The translations under genes and the position numbers were made by a program. Shown piece by piece: positions 49,207-60,763 of a stretch of 64,000 nucleotides of DNA. Positions within the stretch are counted from its first letter, which is position 1, and the number at the start of each line of letters is the position of its first letter. The stretch covers positions 31,653,558-31,717,557 of the forward strand of contig NC_054083.1 of NCBI RefSeq assembly GCF_017562075.2, given 5' to 3'. The DNA comes from Anopheles merus (Eukaryota > Arthropoda > Insecta > Diptera > Culicidae). The notes beneath the pieces were generated by a model. It was not told the origin of the DNA, did not search any database, and saw only the letters and a program-made list of their open reading frames with translations.

Positions 49207-50335
49207 TAAATGACCTATAATTATCTTGTTTGCGGTTGCACGTTTGAATTAACTCGAATCGTTACCGGGAATATGGTCGCTGCTAAGACTATGGTTAGGC
49301 TGTGGGGAAATTACGTTGACCAGAGCAAGATAGCACGGGAGCTGGTATTATTTTTGTGCATGCTGTTTGTTGTTGTTTTTGCGCGATTGTTTGGAAAACT
49401 GTTCTGGACAATTCGCAGGGGGGCTTGAGTTAACACAGGGAAAAATAAGTTTATCATTGATATTTGTTGTAGTTCCTTGTATATATTCGTGTAAGAAAAT
49501 TAAAAAAAGAGTTTCAAATGTATTTTAGCTGTGGCTTTTTAATAAAATGTTAAAAATGGATTTAATAAGTAAAAATTAAACCAATAGGTAAGCTCAAAAT
49601 CGGCCACAATTAAGGTCAAAACCAACAACTCGTAATTGTTGAAAATAATAAAAAAGGAATGTACTTGCAACAGTTATTAGCAGTTCAACCCCTCTATTAT
49701 TTCCAAACAAATATCAGCTGATTATTTTGTCGAATAGTACAATTTGGCTGGCTGCAACACCGAAAGCGGTGCATAAATCATCGCGTCCCGTCGGTTGTGT
49801 CCGTTGCAAATCTCAAGAATCAGCTGTTTCGCAACAAATACGTCAGCGGAAGCGGAAGCACCCGGGCCCTTATCATTTACCCTCGGCCAGCATTAACTGA
49901 GTAAGCTTTTATTTATTTCTCGTCCGGTGGAAACCTTTATCCAGCGCGCGCTTGTATGCAGGCGAAGATGGTGTTTTGTGTTTGGCATAAATAGAACAAA
50001 TCGAAACCGTGTCTTTTTTGCCGTCTGCCACTGTCTCGAACGTCCATCGATTAGTGTTCGTTTTCCATACGAAGTGCACTGAACACAGATGGAGCTGCTT
50101 TCGGGAGTCGGGTTGGGCTCGTCTTTCCAAACTGTTAAAGCTGTTGTTGCTAGATTTTTTTCTGGTTATGTGTGGGGGGTTTCTCCCCATTCAGTTCACC
50201 GGTACATTTTTTCTTTCCAAGCCCATCTTCTGTGTGATATCTTTCGAATGGCAGCTCAGCAACTTACGATGCTTACGAAACGTGTTTTTTGTTATTAGTG
50301 TTTCGTATATCGTGTGTTGCTTTTGGATGATGTTT

Positions 50336-50369
<34 letters not shown>

Positions 50370-53300
50370 TCTCTATCTATCTTCCGATACTTTCTTTACT
50401 TGAAACCGTCCCGAGACTTCCGGTTGTGCAGCTTGATTTTGCATTTAGGTGTTTTTCCATCGGCCCTCCTGGTCAGGCGTCAGTGCGGAGCAAAGTGCTT
50501 AGCCTTGCTTTAATATGTATGAGAGTAAATCTAGCGTCACAATCAGCGCCGCGTTTTTCCTCCGCACCAGATGAAGCAGTTTCGGTGTGTGCTGGTGGTG
50601 CTGTAGAAATGTATTGAAAACATTTTGAGCTAGGAAATAAATTCTTTCATGATCCATTCATTCAGTTGAATGTTTCTAAGATAGTGTCAGTTGAATGAAA
50701 GAGTTTTTTTTGTACCTGCTAATAGTATATTTTAGATCTATATAAATTGATTTAAAAAGCAATGCCTTAAGGCTACATTTCCATGGGGCACATAAATATT
50801 CACAGTGCCGCTGGTTGTCGCCAGCTTCACTAAAAATTATGCAATCAATTTCCTGCATGGAGCACTTTGCCGTCATCCTGTTCCGTATGGTGCGACAATT
50901 TACTTCGAACGGTTCCAATTTGAAGTAAAGTAGGGTTCGTCTAACGTTGGGTTAGCTTGTTTGGGCTGGTGGTAAGGGGGCAAGAGAAAAAAAGGCTCAT
51001 TGCAAATCGCACTCCGAGACCGATACTGTTAAAGGGCATGGCATGGCAGCCACACCAGGGAAACCGAACCCAACCGGTGTGGAAAGCGCGATAGAGTGTG
51101 ATAGCGAAAGATTGGGTAGTAAATAATGGAAATGAATTACGACGATGATTCTACAGATTTTTTTTCCTTCCCCTTCTGTCGTCCTATGCTATCCATTTTA
51201 TCGCTCGTTTTCGTTGTTACTTTGCTGTTGGTGGCGGTTATTGCTCTGCTGCAACACGCGTGCAGTCCGTTTGCCGATTTAAAAAAAACTCAAATCGGCG
51301 AAAGAAATCGTGCGCGGGTGTAGCAAATCAGGAACGGTTAGATTCCAATCACTTTGCTTCATTGTCAGCAGTGTCGCCCCGTGGCTGACAATTTGGACCG
51401 CTTTTGCTCGTTTGCTCGGTCGGCATGGCGTGTCGTGCGATCATCGTTTGCAAACGCTTCTGCTGGTTCGCTGATATGATACACCCACCCTGCAGGGGCG
51501 TAACGTTTCAGTTTGCTGATTCACAGTCAATTCCGTCCGCAGACTGTCACGTTTGATAGGGTTGCATTTGTGAGGGTTTTTTTTCAGTGACTAATGGAAA
51601 CATGTTAATTGGAGAAATGATAAAAAAGGCAGCTGTTTTACATGTGACGGAGTATTACACCGTCAAAAGCTATCAGTCAGTGATGATGCAAAATGTTATG
51701 TTAAAAGTTGTGTTGCATTATTTTATAGTTAGTTCTTTTAAAGAATAAGCAAACATAAAAGCTTCAAATATGATGCTTACATCAAATTCTAACGTTATTT
51801 TTAAAAGTTGTTCTTATGTCTCTTGCGTCTAATGGGAAATATGGATTTTTTTTACAGAATATGGGTTGAAAAATTTGTTATTTATAAACCGACTTCATGC
51901 TGCAAATCGGGCTTACGAAAAAATTTCCTTGTCCTACTACCTTTCATTACTTTTTTTGTGATTTATTTTTACTGTCGGGCATTTTTCTCTTCATTGGATT
52001 GAAGTTGAAGGCAAAGCATATATTTTGAACTCTGCATGAAGCTTTATATAGATATAGAACTTCAAGATGCAGCAAAAAACACCCAGTCTCACAGCTACAT
52101 CCTTCCCAGACAAATGTTCCGAAACATTGCATTTACCTGCGATAAATGTACAACCAATTGACACCTCACTTACCCATGGAACAGTGGCTCTAGCTCAAGT
52201 AACACGATGGTGCACGCTGAACAGTGCAGAAAGTCGTATCAGAATGTGAAAAGCTTTATAACATGCGCATCATAATTTCCTCTGTGCAGATGTGCGTTGG
52301 CTTTGTGTGTCGTACTAATTGACGGCAGAGCACATGTTTCCGATATAGGGTGCAAAATTACACTTTTGCGCAACGGGTCACTTTCTTCCGGGAACAAACA
52401 CCCATTCGCAAAGAATCATCATTACTCAGGACCGTTTGTCAGCCAGGCTCGGCGAGGCACCCGACCTACAGCCACCCACTGCAACCGTGTATCTTCCAGC
52501 CCACTGCCGTTGCCAGTTGCTGATTATTTGCCGCTTTATTTACAACTGTGGTTGCAAAATAATAAATTAATTACCATCATCATTATTATGCTACACTCTG
52601 TGTCCCAGCTCCATCGTGCAATCGCTCATTTTCACGCACCCGCACGCACACACACACCCACACAGAGACGAGCAGCAATCACACGAGCATCGTGCAATAG
52701 CAGAGGGAGTGCAGCAACATTCGATCCCTTTCCTCGCTCCGGATATTGCGTGCTGCTGCCATTTGCATATGTTGTGGCAGCACGACAAGCGCCCTGTGTA
52801 CCATATGCGCGATGCGATTGTCATACATGAGCATTTTCCGATTGTCGATAGTAGTTGGTGGTGGTGGTGGTGGCTCCCTCAGCACCACACAACCCGTGCG
52901 CGAACTGCTTTGCTTAAGCTTTTGCCATAAATGGCTTTTTCCGCCGGGAAGCGACTCTGGACGCGGGAAATGGGGCCCGCGCAAACGAACCAGCCATTGT
53001 GCAAAGTGCATGCAATTAATTAACGTCGAATGTCACCTGCACCCCCTTGCGCTCTCGGGCAAGCAGGCCAGTGACAGGATGTGGATGGAGGTACCGGGTT
53101 TCGACGCGAACCGCTGTAAAGCCGGCTCGTTCGTGCCGACCGGCAATTGAGCCCGTCCTGCCGCTTTCTGATACAATTTTCTCGCACGTTGAGCCTAATT
53201 ATGAGAAGGTGATAAGTGTTTTCATTTTGTTTTGTAATCTCTCACGGATGCCGTTTAGCTCTATGGGCGCGGGTAATTGATATCGCAACCGCAAGCCGCA

Positions 53301-54000
53301 CTACGGTATCGATTGAAAGGTGTATACATTTTTTAAATTTACAAATTGTCGATGGTTTTAGCTAAATGTGAAATGCGATGTATTTTTTTCGAAATGGAAA
53401 CAATTGCAAAACAATAATAACACAGCAGAATGCTCTCACTTGCAAAACAAAAAAATGGTTAAAAAAGTAATCTGTCTTCCTGCCAATATTCGCTACAGGA
53501 AACAACCCCTTTCGACACTATGCTCTGCCATTTTTACAATCCCGCGTCACAATCTAAGCGCTAAATGAAGGCGGAGATTAAAAGTCAAATAGAAATTTCC
53601 TGTCGAGCGGGCAGGTGTCTCGCTGCGGCGTTCAATTTGCCTTTTCGCCTGCAACGTCGACAATCGGGCCGATGGTATCCGATGTGTTTCGAGTAAGTTT
53701 TCCGCTCTTTCAAAATAGAACACACCGTTTCCGGTGTGCCCCGTATGTAAGTGTGTGTGTATTTGTCAACGAGTTCATCATATTTCTCTAGAAATAAATG
53801 TCCATTTCCCTAGCTCTCGGAGTGGGTGGAAGTAGAGCACACAAAAACAAACAAGACAGAGCGAGAGTGCGAGAGCCCTCTGACACATTTTTCCACAGTC
53901 CTATGTTTTTCCTCCAATGTGCTGGACGTACCGCAGGGTGGTGCGGCGGGTTGTGTCACCATTTGCAGGACGATACATTGAAAAGGCTTCTGACGCGCGC
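49207..54000. other. Non-coding stretch
   Basis: No gene is recognised. An AT-rich section lies at 49440-49740, the (CT)n array at 50336-50381, an AT-rich section at 51590-52060 and a GGT triplet patch at 52855-52872. The 202-residue frame across 50009-50617 runs through the CT array and is not supported. An acceptor-like GGTTTTTTTTCAG ends at about 51587 with no coding frame after it. Confidence 0.58.
50336..50381. repeat. (CT)n microsatellite with CTAT interruptions
   Basis: About 46 bases of CT broken by CTAT units, the longest pyrimidine dinucleotide array in the window. Confidence 0.92.
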
Positions 54001-57000
54001 GCCGGTCGAACGATTGGGGTAAATTGAAAACGACAAAATTTTAATTGAAACGCAAATGAGCCCGACACGTTTCGGTTCGCTTCGCTCGATCTGCAGCGGG
54101 GAATAGAATTTGAAAAAAGGATATGATGGTTCTATATGTTTTTTTTTCTTGTTGTTTTTTTTCAACAGGGAACCATCGCTCTACGGTTGTGATTCACATG
54201 CCAGATAGAATAGTATTTCCATGTTACATAGTCGCTATCAATCTGAGTTCGAGAGATTTATTTTGCTCTGGCGTGGGAAATGGAGGCTTTTAGAAGTGTT
54301 TATCTTTACAATTAAGGAATGGGTGATTAAAATTGAAAATAGATCTTCAACATATCATTTTTACACGCAATTTGCAGAACTTAGTTTTTAATGTCATTTT
54401 AGTCCAATTGAATCTGTTGGAAAAACGCTACTACTACTCAGAGAAAGCTATTCGAATACATGCAAATGCCATTAAATTATTCTGCTAAATGAAGCACATC
54501 GGTTCGATTAGAAACGGAACTGAAGAAAAACAATCCCACAATCCATTCGCACGACAAGTGTAGTAGTATTTTCGAAATGGGAATTCCATTTGCAAAAATC
54601 AACCGCCGCTCAAAATGGGCTTTTCACTTCGTCCCAAATATTCCAATCCGTGGGTTAAAAGCCTCTTCAATTGCCGTCAGTCACTGAGCTCGGAGGGCAA
54701 AAATTTAATTTCGAACTTTAATTTCCTGTCCCCTGATTGGCGACGCCCCGGCCAGAGCCAAAGCAGCGTTGAGAGCTCGAGTACTCGAGAGAACGTACCG
54801 GGCATATACGCGCAGGCACACACTGCTTAAGGCATTTAGAGGATGCAAAATTCTGGCTGATTTGTTTACCTCCCTTGTGTGTGTATGTGTGTGTTTGTGT
54901 CCTCCCTATCGCGGTAGCAGCAGGATGCAGCACGACGACAAAGAAGAAGAAGGAAGCTCGAAGCGATCCAAAAACTGACTTGACTGACTGGGTTGTTTTC
55001 GAAAGCAGCGGGTGCGGTACCATTCGATAAATCATTTTGAAGCGAGATGTAGACGTACACGGCCCCGGAAGCGGGAGGATGGCGTCGGCAAGCGACGGTG
55101 GGCCAATACAATTTTCCATCTCAATCGGTAACGATCGAGCGATTGCAATTCTCTGCCGGCCTCCTTTTGGCAGTGAAATGAGAACGCGGGAGCAAGGATG
55201 GGCTTGTTTAGCAGCATATCCGGTCGATTCGTCGAGGGCTAGCTAGCGGAAGAAGCCGTAATGGAACGGTTCGCTACGACGCTGACGCTAGTAAATTATT
55301 TCGTTTCTTCACTTTGTAAGCCAAGCGTTGGGTGCGGCCCCGAGGGCTGCTGCAAAGTGCACCGCGATAGATGCATCACAGGGGATGTGGTGGTAGTAAA
55401 TTTTCCCGCCGACATCTTAACATCGCTAGCATATGCATGCGACCGCCGCGAAAAGGACATGCTGGCTGTGCGGTAAGGCTGGCGGCGGAGGTAAACGGGG
55501 CCAAAAGTCAAGTGGGCTGGGCTTAAGCGACTGAACGCGAATCTGTCAAATGGTGCCTTGGCGTCACCGATTGGCTTGTGCACAACTTCCGGTGGCAATA
55601 ATTCAATCGAGCAAATGCTGATGGAATGCTGCCCACCATTGCAGCCCGCCATGCAGGTTGTTTCGGAGGAAGTAAAGGAACCGCTTACAAGTACGCGCGT
55701 TGGAGAGCAGTGTTAAGGCCACCGGGTACCGGGATAAGACTTTTCCGAAACGCTCGTTTTGCATTATCGTCATCTAAGGCACGCGGCAAATTTGGGCCAA
55801 GACAGCTGACAGGCCAAACGCCACTGGTGTATCGTGCGGATCGGTGTGAATTTGGCTTCAAACCCGGCCATACACCATTAGCGACTGGCAGACCTGATTT
55901 GGATTCAGTGTGGATGAAATATGTCACTGCTGGATGTCTAGACAAAAGCATCAGCGGCAAACTTTATTTTACCTACGTTACCAACGATTAATGATAAACT
56001 GAGCTGAAGATACTCTATTGAACATGACGTATAGGAAAAAGAACAGAATTGACTGAAAGCTACCTAAAATCTAAAGCTTTTGAGCGCGCTAAAGCATTTG
56101 ATGTGAAGGTACCATCGAACCATCGGTTGAAATTCAACAACTCCATGGGCAACTGTCACCGGAGAACGCAATGAAATTTGCATATTCATTTGCATTTCTC
56201 CAAACACTCCGACCCGCACTATGGGTCAAGCTTGCGTCAGTCCTTGTCTTCGGACTTGCCTTCATTAGATCCCCCATATCAAGTGTATGTGTGTTCCGCT
56301 TCACATCCTTGGCACCGCCAGTGTCACCTGGTGTTCCGGTGCTGGAGGTCAAATTCAAGGCAATTTCTCTGTCGTCACCTATTGCAACTCGCGCACTAGA
56401 ATTATTGTTATTATTATTGTTGCCATATTTTGACTACCCCCGACCGTTCCTCTCGTGTGGTCCCGTTGTGTGAAGATTCCGGAAGATGGAGTTGCTGGTT
56501 GTGTGTGGGTCGGGGAACGCTCCGCCAGTCAATTTCACAACCGGCGAGTGGGCAAACGTAGAAGGGTGTGCGGGTTGCTGATGGTTTCGGTTGAGTCAAT
56601 ATTGATAAGGGACTTGTAAACATGATGTGTCGTTCCGGGGTCGTCGTCACCTTCGTTTGTCACGAGCCAGCAGCAAGCAGTGTTGGGGAAGGTCCGGGTT
56701 GACGAGTATGACGGCGGGTGACTATCATCAGTCGCGACCGGAAGCTCGCGCGGAAAAGCGGAACAACTCCGGTCTGTCTGCAGTCGTCGCTGAAGTTTTG
56801 AGTAGTTTGGAGCTGGGTAGGGTGCACTTTGCAAAAGCGTATGCCAAACTATCGTAACGTTTGTTGCGCGGAAATGTGTTACTGGCACTGGGTACCGCCA
56901 AACCCAGCTCCACCTACTCGATCGACACACGCACGCTTGCTCCGTTGCCGCCGCCGCCGCCGTCGCCGGTCGTTAATGACATCGATGTTGAAAATTACAT

Positions 57001-57806
57001 TACCATAATTTCCTGTTCGTTTCCTGCGGCTGGCACCTTCGTACTGCTCCCGGCGTAGTTTGCCACCACTTGTAGGCAGGCACTTACCAGGGCCCCGGGC
57101 AAGTCCTTAGCGGAGGTGGAGGCTGCTACGTGGTGCGAATGCTCTGCTTCAAAATCAACGCTTGAAAATCAGTCACGATGAATCAGGCCGCCAAAACGGG
57201 TACGGATGAATTAATGCATTAGCATCGATAAATTTGTCAATTAAGCGTACACAATCGAGCGGCAGGTGGAGTGCACTACCAGGGTAAAATGCTCACGCAC
57301 TCGCATTAAAATCAAGCCGTGTCTATTTTTACCTATACACCCCCAGGTGGTATTGACACACAGCGATGAGTGCTGGGGCTGCATTAAATTCCCAAGTAAG
57401 AGTTGTCCGGCTTTGCGCTTGAAGGGAGTCAATTCGATTAGTGTAGCTCGCACGGTATTTAGTGATAGTTTTTTTTGTTGCTGTCGCACCCTATAATCTG
57501 TTTATTGCATTAAGCTGTTGTTGGTAGAATCGGACATTATTCACACGCAAAGCGCACAGTAAGTCACGGCTCGATGGGCATGATGAGCATTGATGTAAGC
57601 GTGCATGCTGTTAGAAATAATGTGAGAATGTACCTCGTGTGGATGTGCTTTTGTCAATAATCAACCAGGAGACTTGATTGAGCAGACGTAATGTGAGGTA
57701 TTCAGTGCAAGTTGTTTGTTAATTAGGCAGTAAGAGATTTAAAGCACACAATACTTCAAAATTATGTATGTTTATGTTATTTAAATTTCCATATTTATAA
57801 TAGGAT
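54001..57806. other. Non-coding stretch with GC-richer part
   Basis: No gene is recognised. From about 54990 to 57100 the sequence is GC-richer and open frames of 70-130 residues appear on both strands, as expected by chance at this composition. A CCG triplet patch lies at 56947-56962, and an ATT/GTT patch at 56401-56420. The right end is plain AT-rich sequence leading to the SINE. Confidence 0.52.
56947..56962. repeat. Short CCG trinucleotide repeat
   Basis: Five CCG units followed by CGTCGCCGG. A Pro run read here is due to the repeat. Confidence 0.8.
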
Positions 57807-57819
57807 ACTAAGACATTGG
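57807..57819. repeat. Left target-site duplication of the SINE (13 bp)
   Basis: ACTAAGACATTGG is repeated exactly at 58015-58027, directly after the SINE tail. A perfect 13-bp duplication is typical of LINE-mediated insertion. Confidence 0.9.
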
Positions 57820-58014
57820 AATGGTGGTACAGTCGTCAACTCAAACGACTTAACAACATGTCTGTCATGGGTTCAAGCCCCGAATAGACCGTGCTCCCAT
57901 TCGTAGGACTGACTATCCTGCTATGGTAACAAAAAGTCACTGAAAGCCAAGCCCACTTCACTAGTGGGTACAGGCAGGGCTTAACCGGCAGCGGTTGTTG
58001 TGCCAAAAGAAGAG
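57820..58014 (+). mobile_element. tRNA-derived SINE, SINE200-like
   Basis: A SINE of about 195 bp in plus orientation, moved in trans by a LINE machinery and transcribed by RNA polymerase III. The internal promoter is visible: an A-box region at 57823-57842 (GGTGGTACAGTCGTCAACTC) and a B box GGTTCAAGCCC at 57870-57880 matching the GGTTCRANNCC consensus. A unique body follows, including ATAGACCGTGC, GACTGACTATCCTGC and GCCAAGCCCAC, and then a short purine tail CAAAAGAAGAG. I recognise the body as An. gambiae SINE200, whose copies normally end in AAG repeats. A perfect 13-bp target-site duplication flanks it, so the copy is complete at both ends and probably recent. The family name is from memory. 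Confidence 0.85.
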
Positions 58015-58027
58015 ACTAAGACATTGG
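58015..58027. repeat. Right target-site duplication of the SINE (13 bp)
   Basis: Exact copy of 57807-57819, placed right after the AAGAAGAG-like tail. It defines the 3' junction of the insertion. Confidence 0.9.
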
Positions 58028-58670
58028 GAATCATGTATTGGATTGTAATTAGATTATTTACATGAATTTGGACGAATATAGAAGTATTGGAACTAAGAAA
58101 GCTTCCCTCCAAGGACAAATTATATTCGCGTCTATCGATTAGAGGATTCGGCCACGTTAAAGCGTTATAAAGACTTCGTCGCAAACCTTTTTGTACAAAA
58201 CTGATTGATCATCGCTGTTGTGGAACATAACTCATTCTTATTATCTCCCTGAGAACGAGTAACATGGGATCTCGTTCATCCTGCAAGTTTTGAAACATAT
58301 CATAGTGTCCTACAGATGTTGAATCATACAATAACCACTATGCAATTGCTGGATTGCTATCAATTAATTATGCAGACTCCGTCAATTATTTTTTTTATTC
58401 AAAGACAGATAGCAATTTATCTCTCTTGTGTGTACGGTTGGTATATTGAATTGTTTACTATGCCTGCATAAAAACATAGATCAATCGGAACGAAGAAAGT
58501 GATTGATTGATTGACGATTGGAGCTTCCATTTACTCCTGCATCGTTTGCCCTTATCACCGATTGCATCGATGGTAATATTTATGGCCTTAAATTAGGCAA
58601 TTTCTAACCGCGCCCGTCTGTGCTATGGTTTATGCATCACTTTATATGGGGTTATTGGTTGAATGAATGA

Positions 58671-58686
58671 AAAATGCATGCATTTT
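58671..58686. promoter_or_regulatory. 16-bp perfect palindrome of octamer-like half sites
   Basis: AAAATGCATGCATTTT is an exact dyad. It places ATGCA octamer-like half sites back to back without a spacer, and resembles the spaced pair at 14503-14521. A role as a protein-binding site is inferred only from symmetry. Confidence 0.35.
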
Positions 58687-59346
58687 CAACTTGGAACCGA
58701 AACAGCCACAATCATGCAGCCAATTCTTGTCGGATGTTGATTTGTGTTAACATTTTCATCCTGTGGACCTGCTGCAATGGTAGCAAATGATATGCTTTCC
58801 CATAGAATTCGATCATTGTGTGATGATATCAATTAATGCAAACCACCGCAACGATTAACACACTGCACCATAAGGGTTCGTAAGCGGTCGCTGCAAACGA
58901 TGTACATTTCAAATTTTGTTCGAAGCTTTAGAGCTTGTCCGACATCTCCAAACTCATACTACACGGTAAATACAATTTTGCTGGCAAGCTCACACGCTCA
59001 TAAACACGATATACCAATGAATCTCCAAAATGTGGTTTCGATTTTGACGGTGGCATTAACAGAGCCACGGAACGAAGCACGTGCGATGGCAACGGTGACG
59101 ATCGATCCGTGCGCGGACTGAACGGTGTAACGCTGCTCATGAAAATTATAAATTAATTGAAATTATCGACGAAACAAGCTGGAAACGATATAAATGAAGT
59201 GGGTTGTAATTGAATTAGTGATTTACTTGCTACCTTGCATCAGGTGCACGATTCACGGCACCCAGGGAGGCGGTGCAGTTTCGATAAGACCGCCAGTAGT
59301 TTTAAGCCTGGTTCCGGCTAGTCCAGGCAGGCTAACCACAAGCATC

Positions 59347-59369
59347 TACACACACACACACACACACAT
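59347..59369. repeat. (CA)11 microsatellite
   Basis: A pure CA array of about 22 bases. The Thr/His run in overlapping frames comes from it. Confidence 0.9.
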
Positions 59370-60557
59370 AGAGTGGGGGAACCCCGGCAGCAACACACGT
59401 GTAACCAGCGATCCTTTAACTAATGCCACCGTGTAACCAAGGGAGGCGGTATAGAAAAGTAGGCGTTGGATATAAATTTGACAGCTTGAATTACACCACC
59501 TGTCCCGTGCACTCTCGAACTGTCGACATTTGTCTCGGCACAGTTCGTTCCGCCCGTAAACGGACAGACCGCGGCTACCCCTTTTAAGCTGTAGCTGCGT
59601 CTGGAAAAGGGCAACGAACGCTGTGGGAAAAGGGTGCTGGGGGAAAAACATCACCACATCGACAAACGACGCTACGGCGAAAGGTTCCGTAATGAGTGTG
59701 TGCATCGTGAGGAAGTGGGGTGTGTTCCTGTACAAGACGCTGCACAAGATGCGACCCACTCCACACTTTACACAGGCGGCTGCTGCTTCTGGGGTACACC
59801 TTGGTAGAACCATTTCAGCCGGCGAACTGGTGGTAATTGATACCGAAATAAGATTAGCACGCGGATCTGGATGCTCATCTGAACGCCTGGAATGGACGGA
59901 CTGGTGTGAAGTGACTACCCCGAGTGGAAATCTATTAAACGCAGCTTCACTGGGCGTGTGTAGTCTAGCATTGCCGATATCTCAGAGTTTATCGACTGTA
60001 AATTGAAGTGCTATGAGGGGTGCGTTTGTTTCGAACAAGTTTGAACAAATGATGCAGAAAAGCTGATGCGCACGATGATAGAACCGTACCTTATGAGTTG
60101 GTACAGAGTGTACATCAATAACTTTTTGATTTCTGATCTTAACCATGCATAGACTACGGAAAATGTTGAAGGATGTGGTTAGTAAATTGTAATGATATTT
60201 GGGTATTCTTATTTTTAACAATTCTTTGTATAATTTTTAAAACTGAGACACATTTTCAATAGCGAAATCAGATAACAAAAGATTTAAACGTAACCGAAAC
60301 GTGTGAAGTGGTTTGTGTCTTGGCTAAACATTTTTTATTAGCACCCTAGCGCTAGTAGCGGATAACGTTGGAAGCTTCACGGAACGCTTCCCATAATTAC
60401 CAAAAGATGTCGCAATAAGCAAACGTCTGAAATGAGACGTCTTAAAATTTTGTGCAGAGTATCCTGAAAAAAGTGTTTTTAAGTTTTGATGGGATTTTCA
60501 TTTTTTTTCGATCATGATCGCTTTAGGATTAATATTATAGTTAAATTTTCTTAAATA

Positions 60558-60761
60558 CAGTTTTACCACGATTTATTGGTTGGTTCCCATCGATTTTTGG
60601 TGGATTCCCATATATTGTTTGGTCCAATGGTATTGATATTCAATCGAAAAGTACCAATAAATTATGGGAACGAACCAAAAAATCTATGGGATACGACCAA
60701 AAATTCGTGGGAACGCACCAAAAAATCATGGGAACTGACCAATAAATCGTGGGAAACCCTG
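60558..60761. mobile_element. 204-bp miniature inverted-repeat element (MITE/foldback) with TA ends
   Basis: The element begins CAGTTTTACCACGATTTATT and ends with the near reverse complement (AATAAATCGTGGGAAACCCTG). The two ends match over about 54 bases with one gap and a few mismatches. TA flanks each side (60556-60557 and 60762-60763), as left by Tc1/mariner-type transposases. The interior is made of degenerate 20-24 bp units of the form ACCAA(A/T)AAAT..TGGGAA: about five in direct orientation in the right half and about three inverted in the left half, around a central AT-rich spacer. There is no transposase, so it would be non-autonomous. I do not recognise the family. The tryptophan-containing heptad-like peptide (NSWERT, KSWELT) read across it is only the translation of the 21-base repeat. 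Confidence 0.8.
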
Positions 60762-60763
60762 TA

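Larger units (their letters stand above)
58028..60555. other. Non-coding stretch between the SINE and the miniature element
   Basis: No gene is recognised. It holds a 16-bp palindrome at 58671-58686, a (CA)n array at 59347-59369 and a run of open frame at 59623-60006 (127 residues) that has no recognisable motif and overlaps a 155-residue frame on the other strand. From 60000 it is AT-rich. Confidence 0.55.

Noticed and set aside
50009..50617. 202-residue open frame with a Ser/Leu-rich hydrophobic centre
   Set aside because: The hydrophobic part is the translation of the CT microsatellite at 50336-50381.
59194..59436. Frame starting with a signal-peptide-like segment
   Set aside because: It continues through the CA array (THTHTH) and lacks any recognisable mature region.
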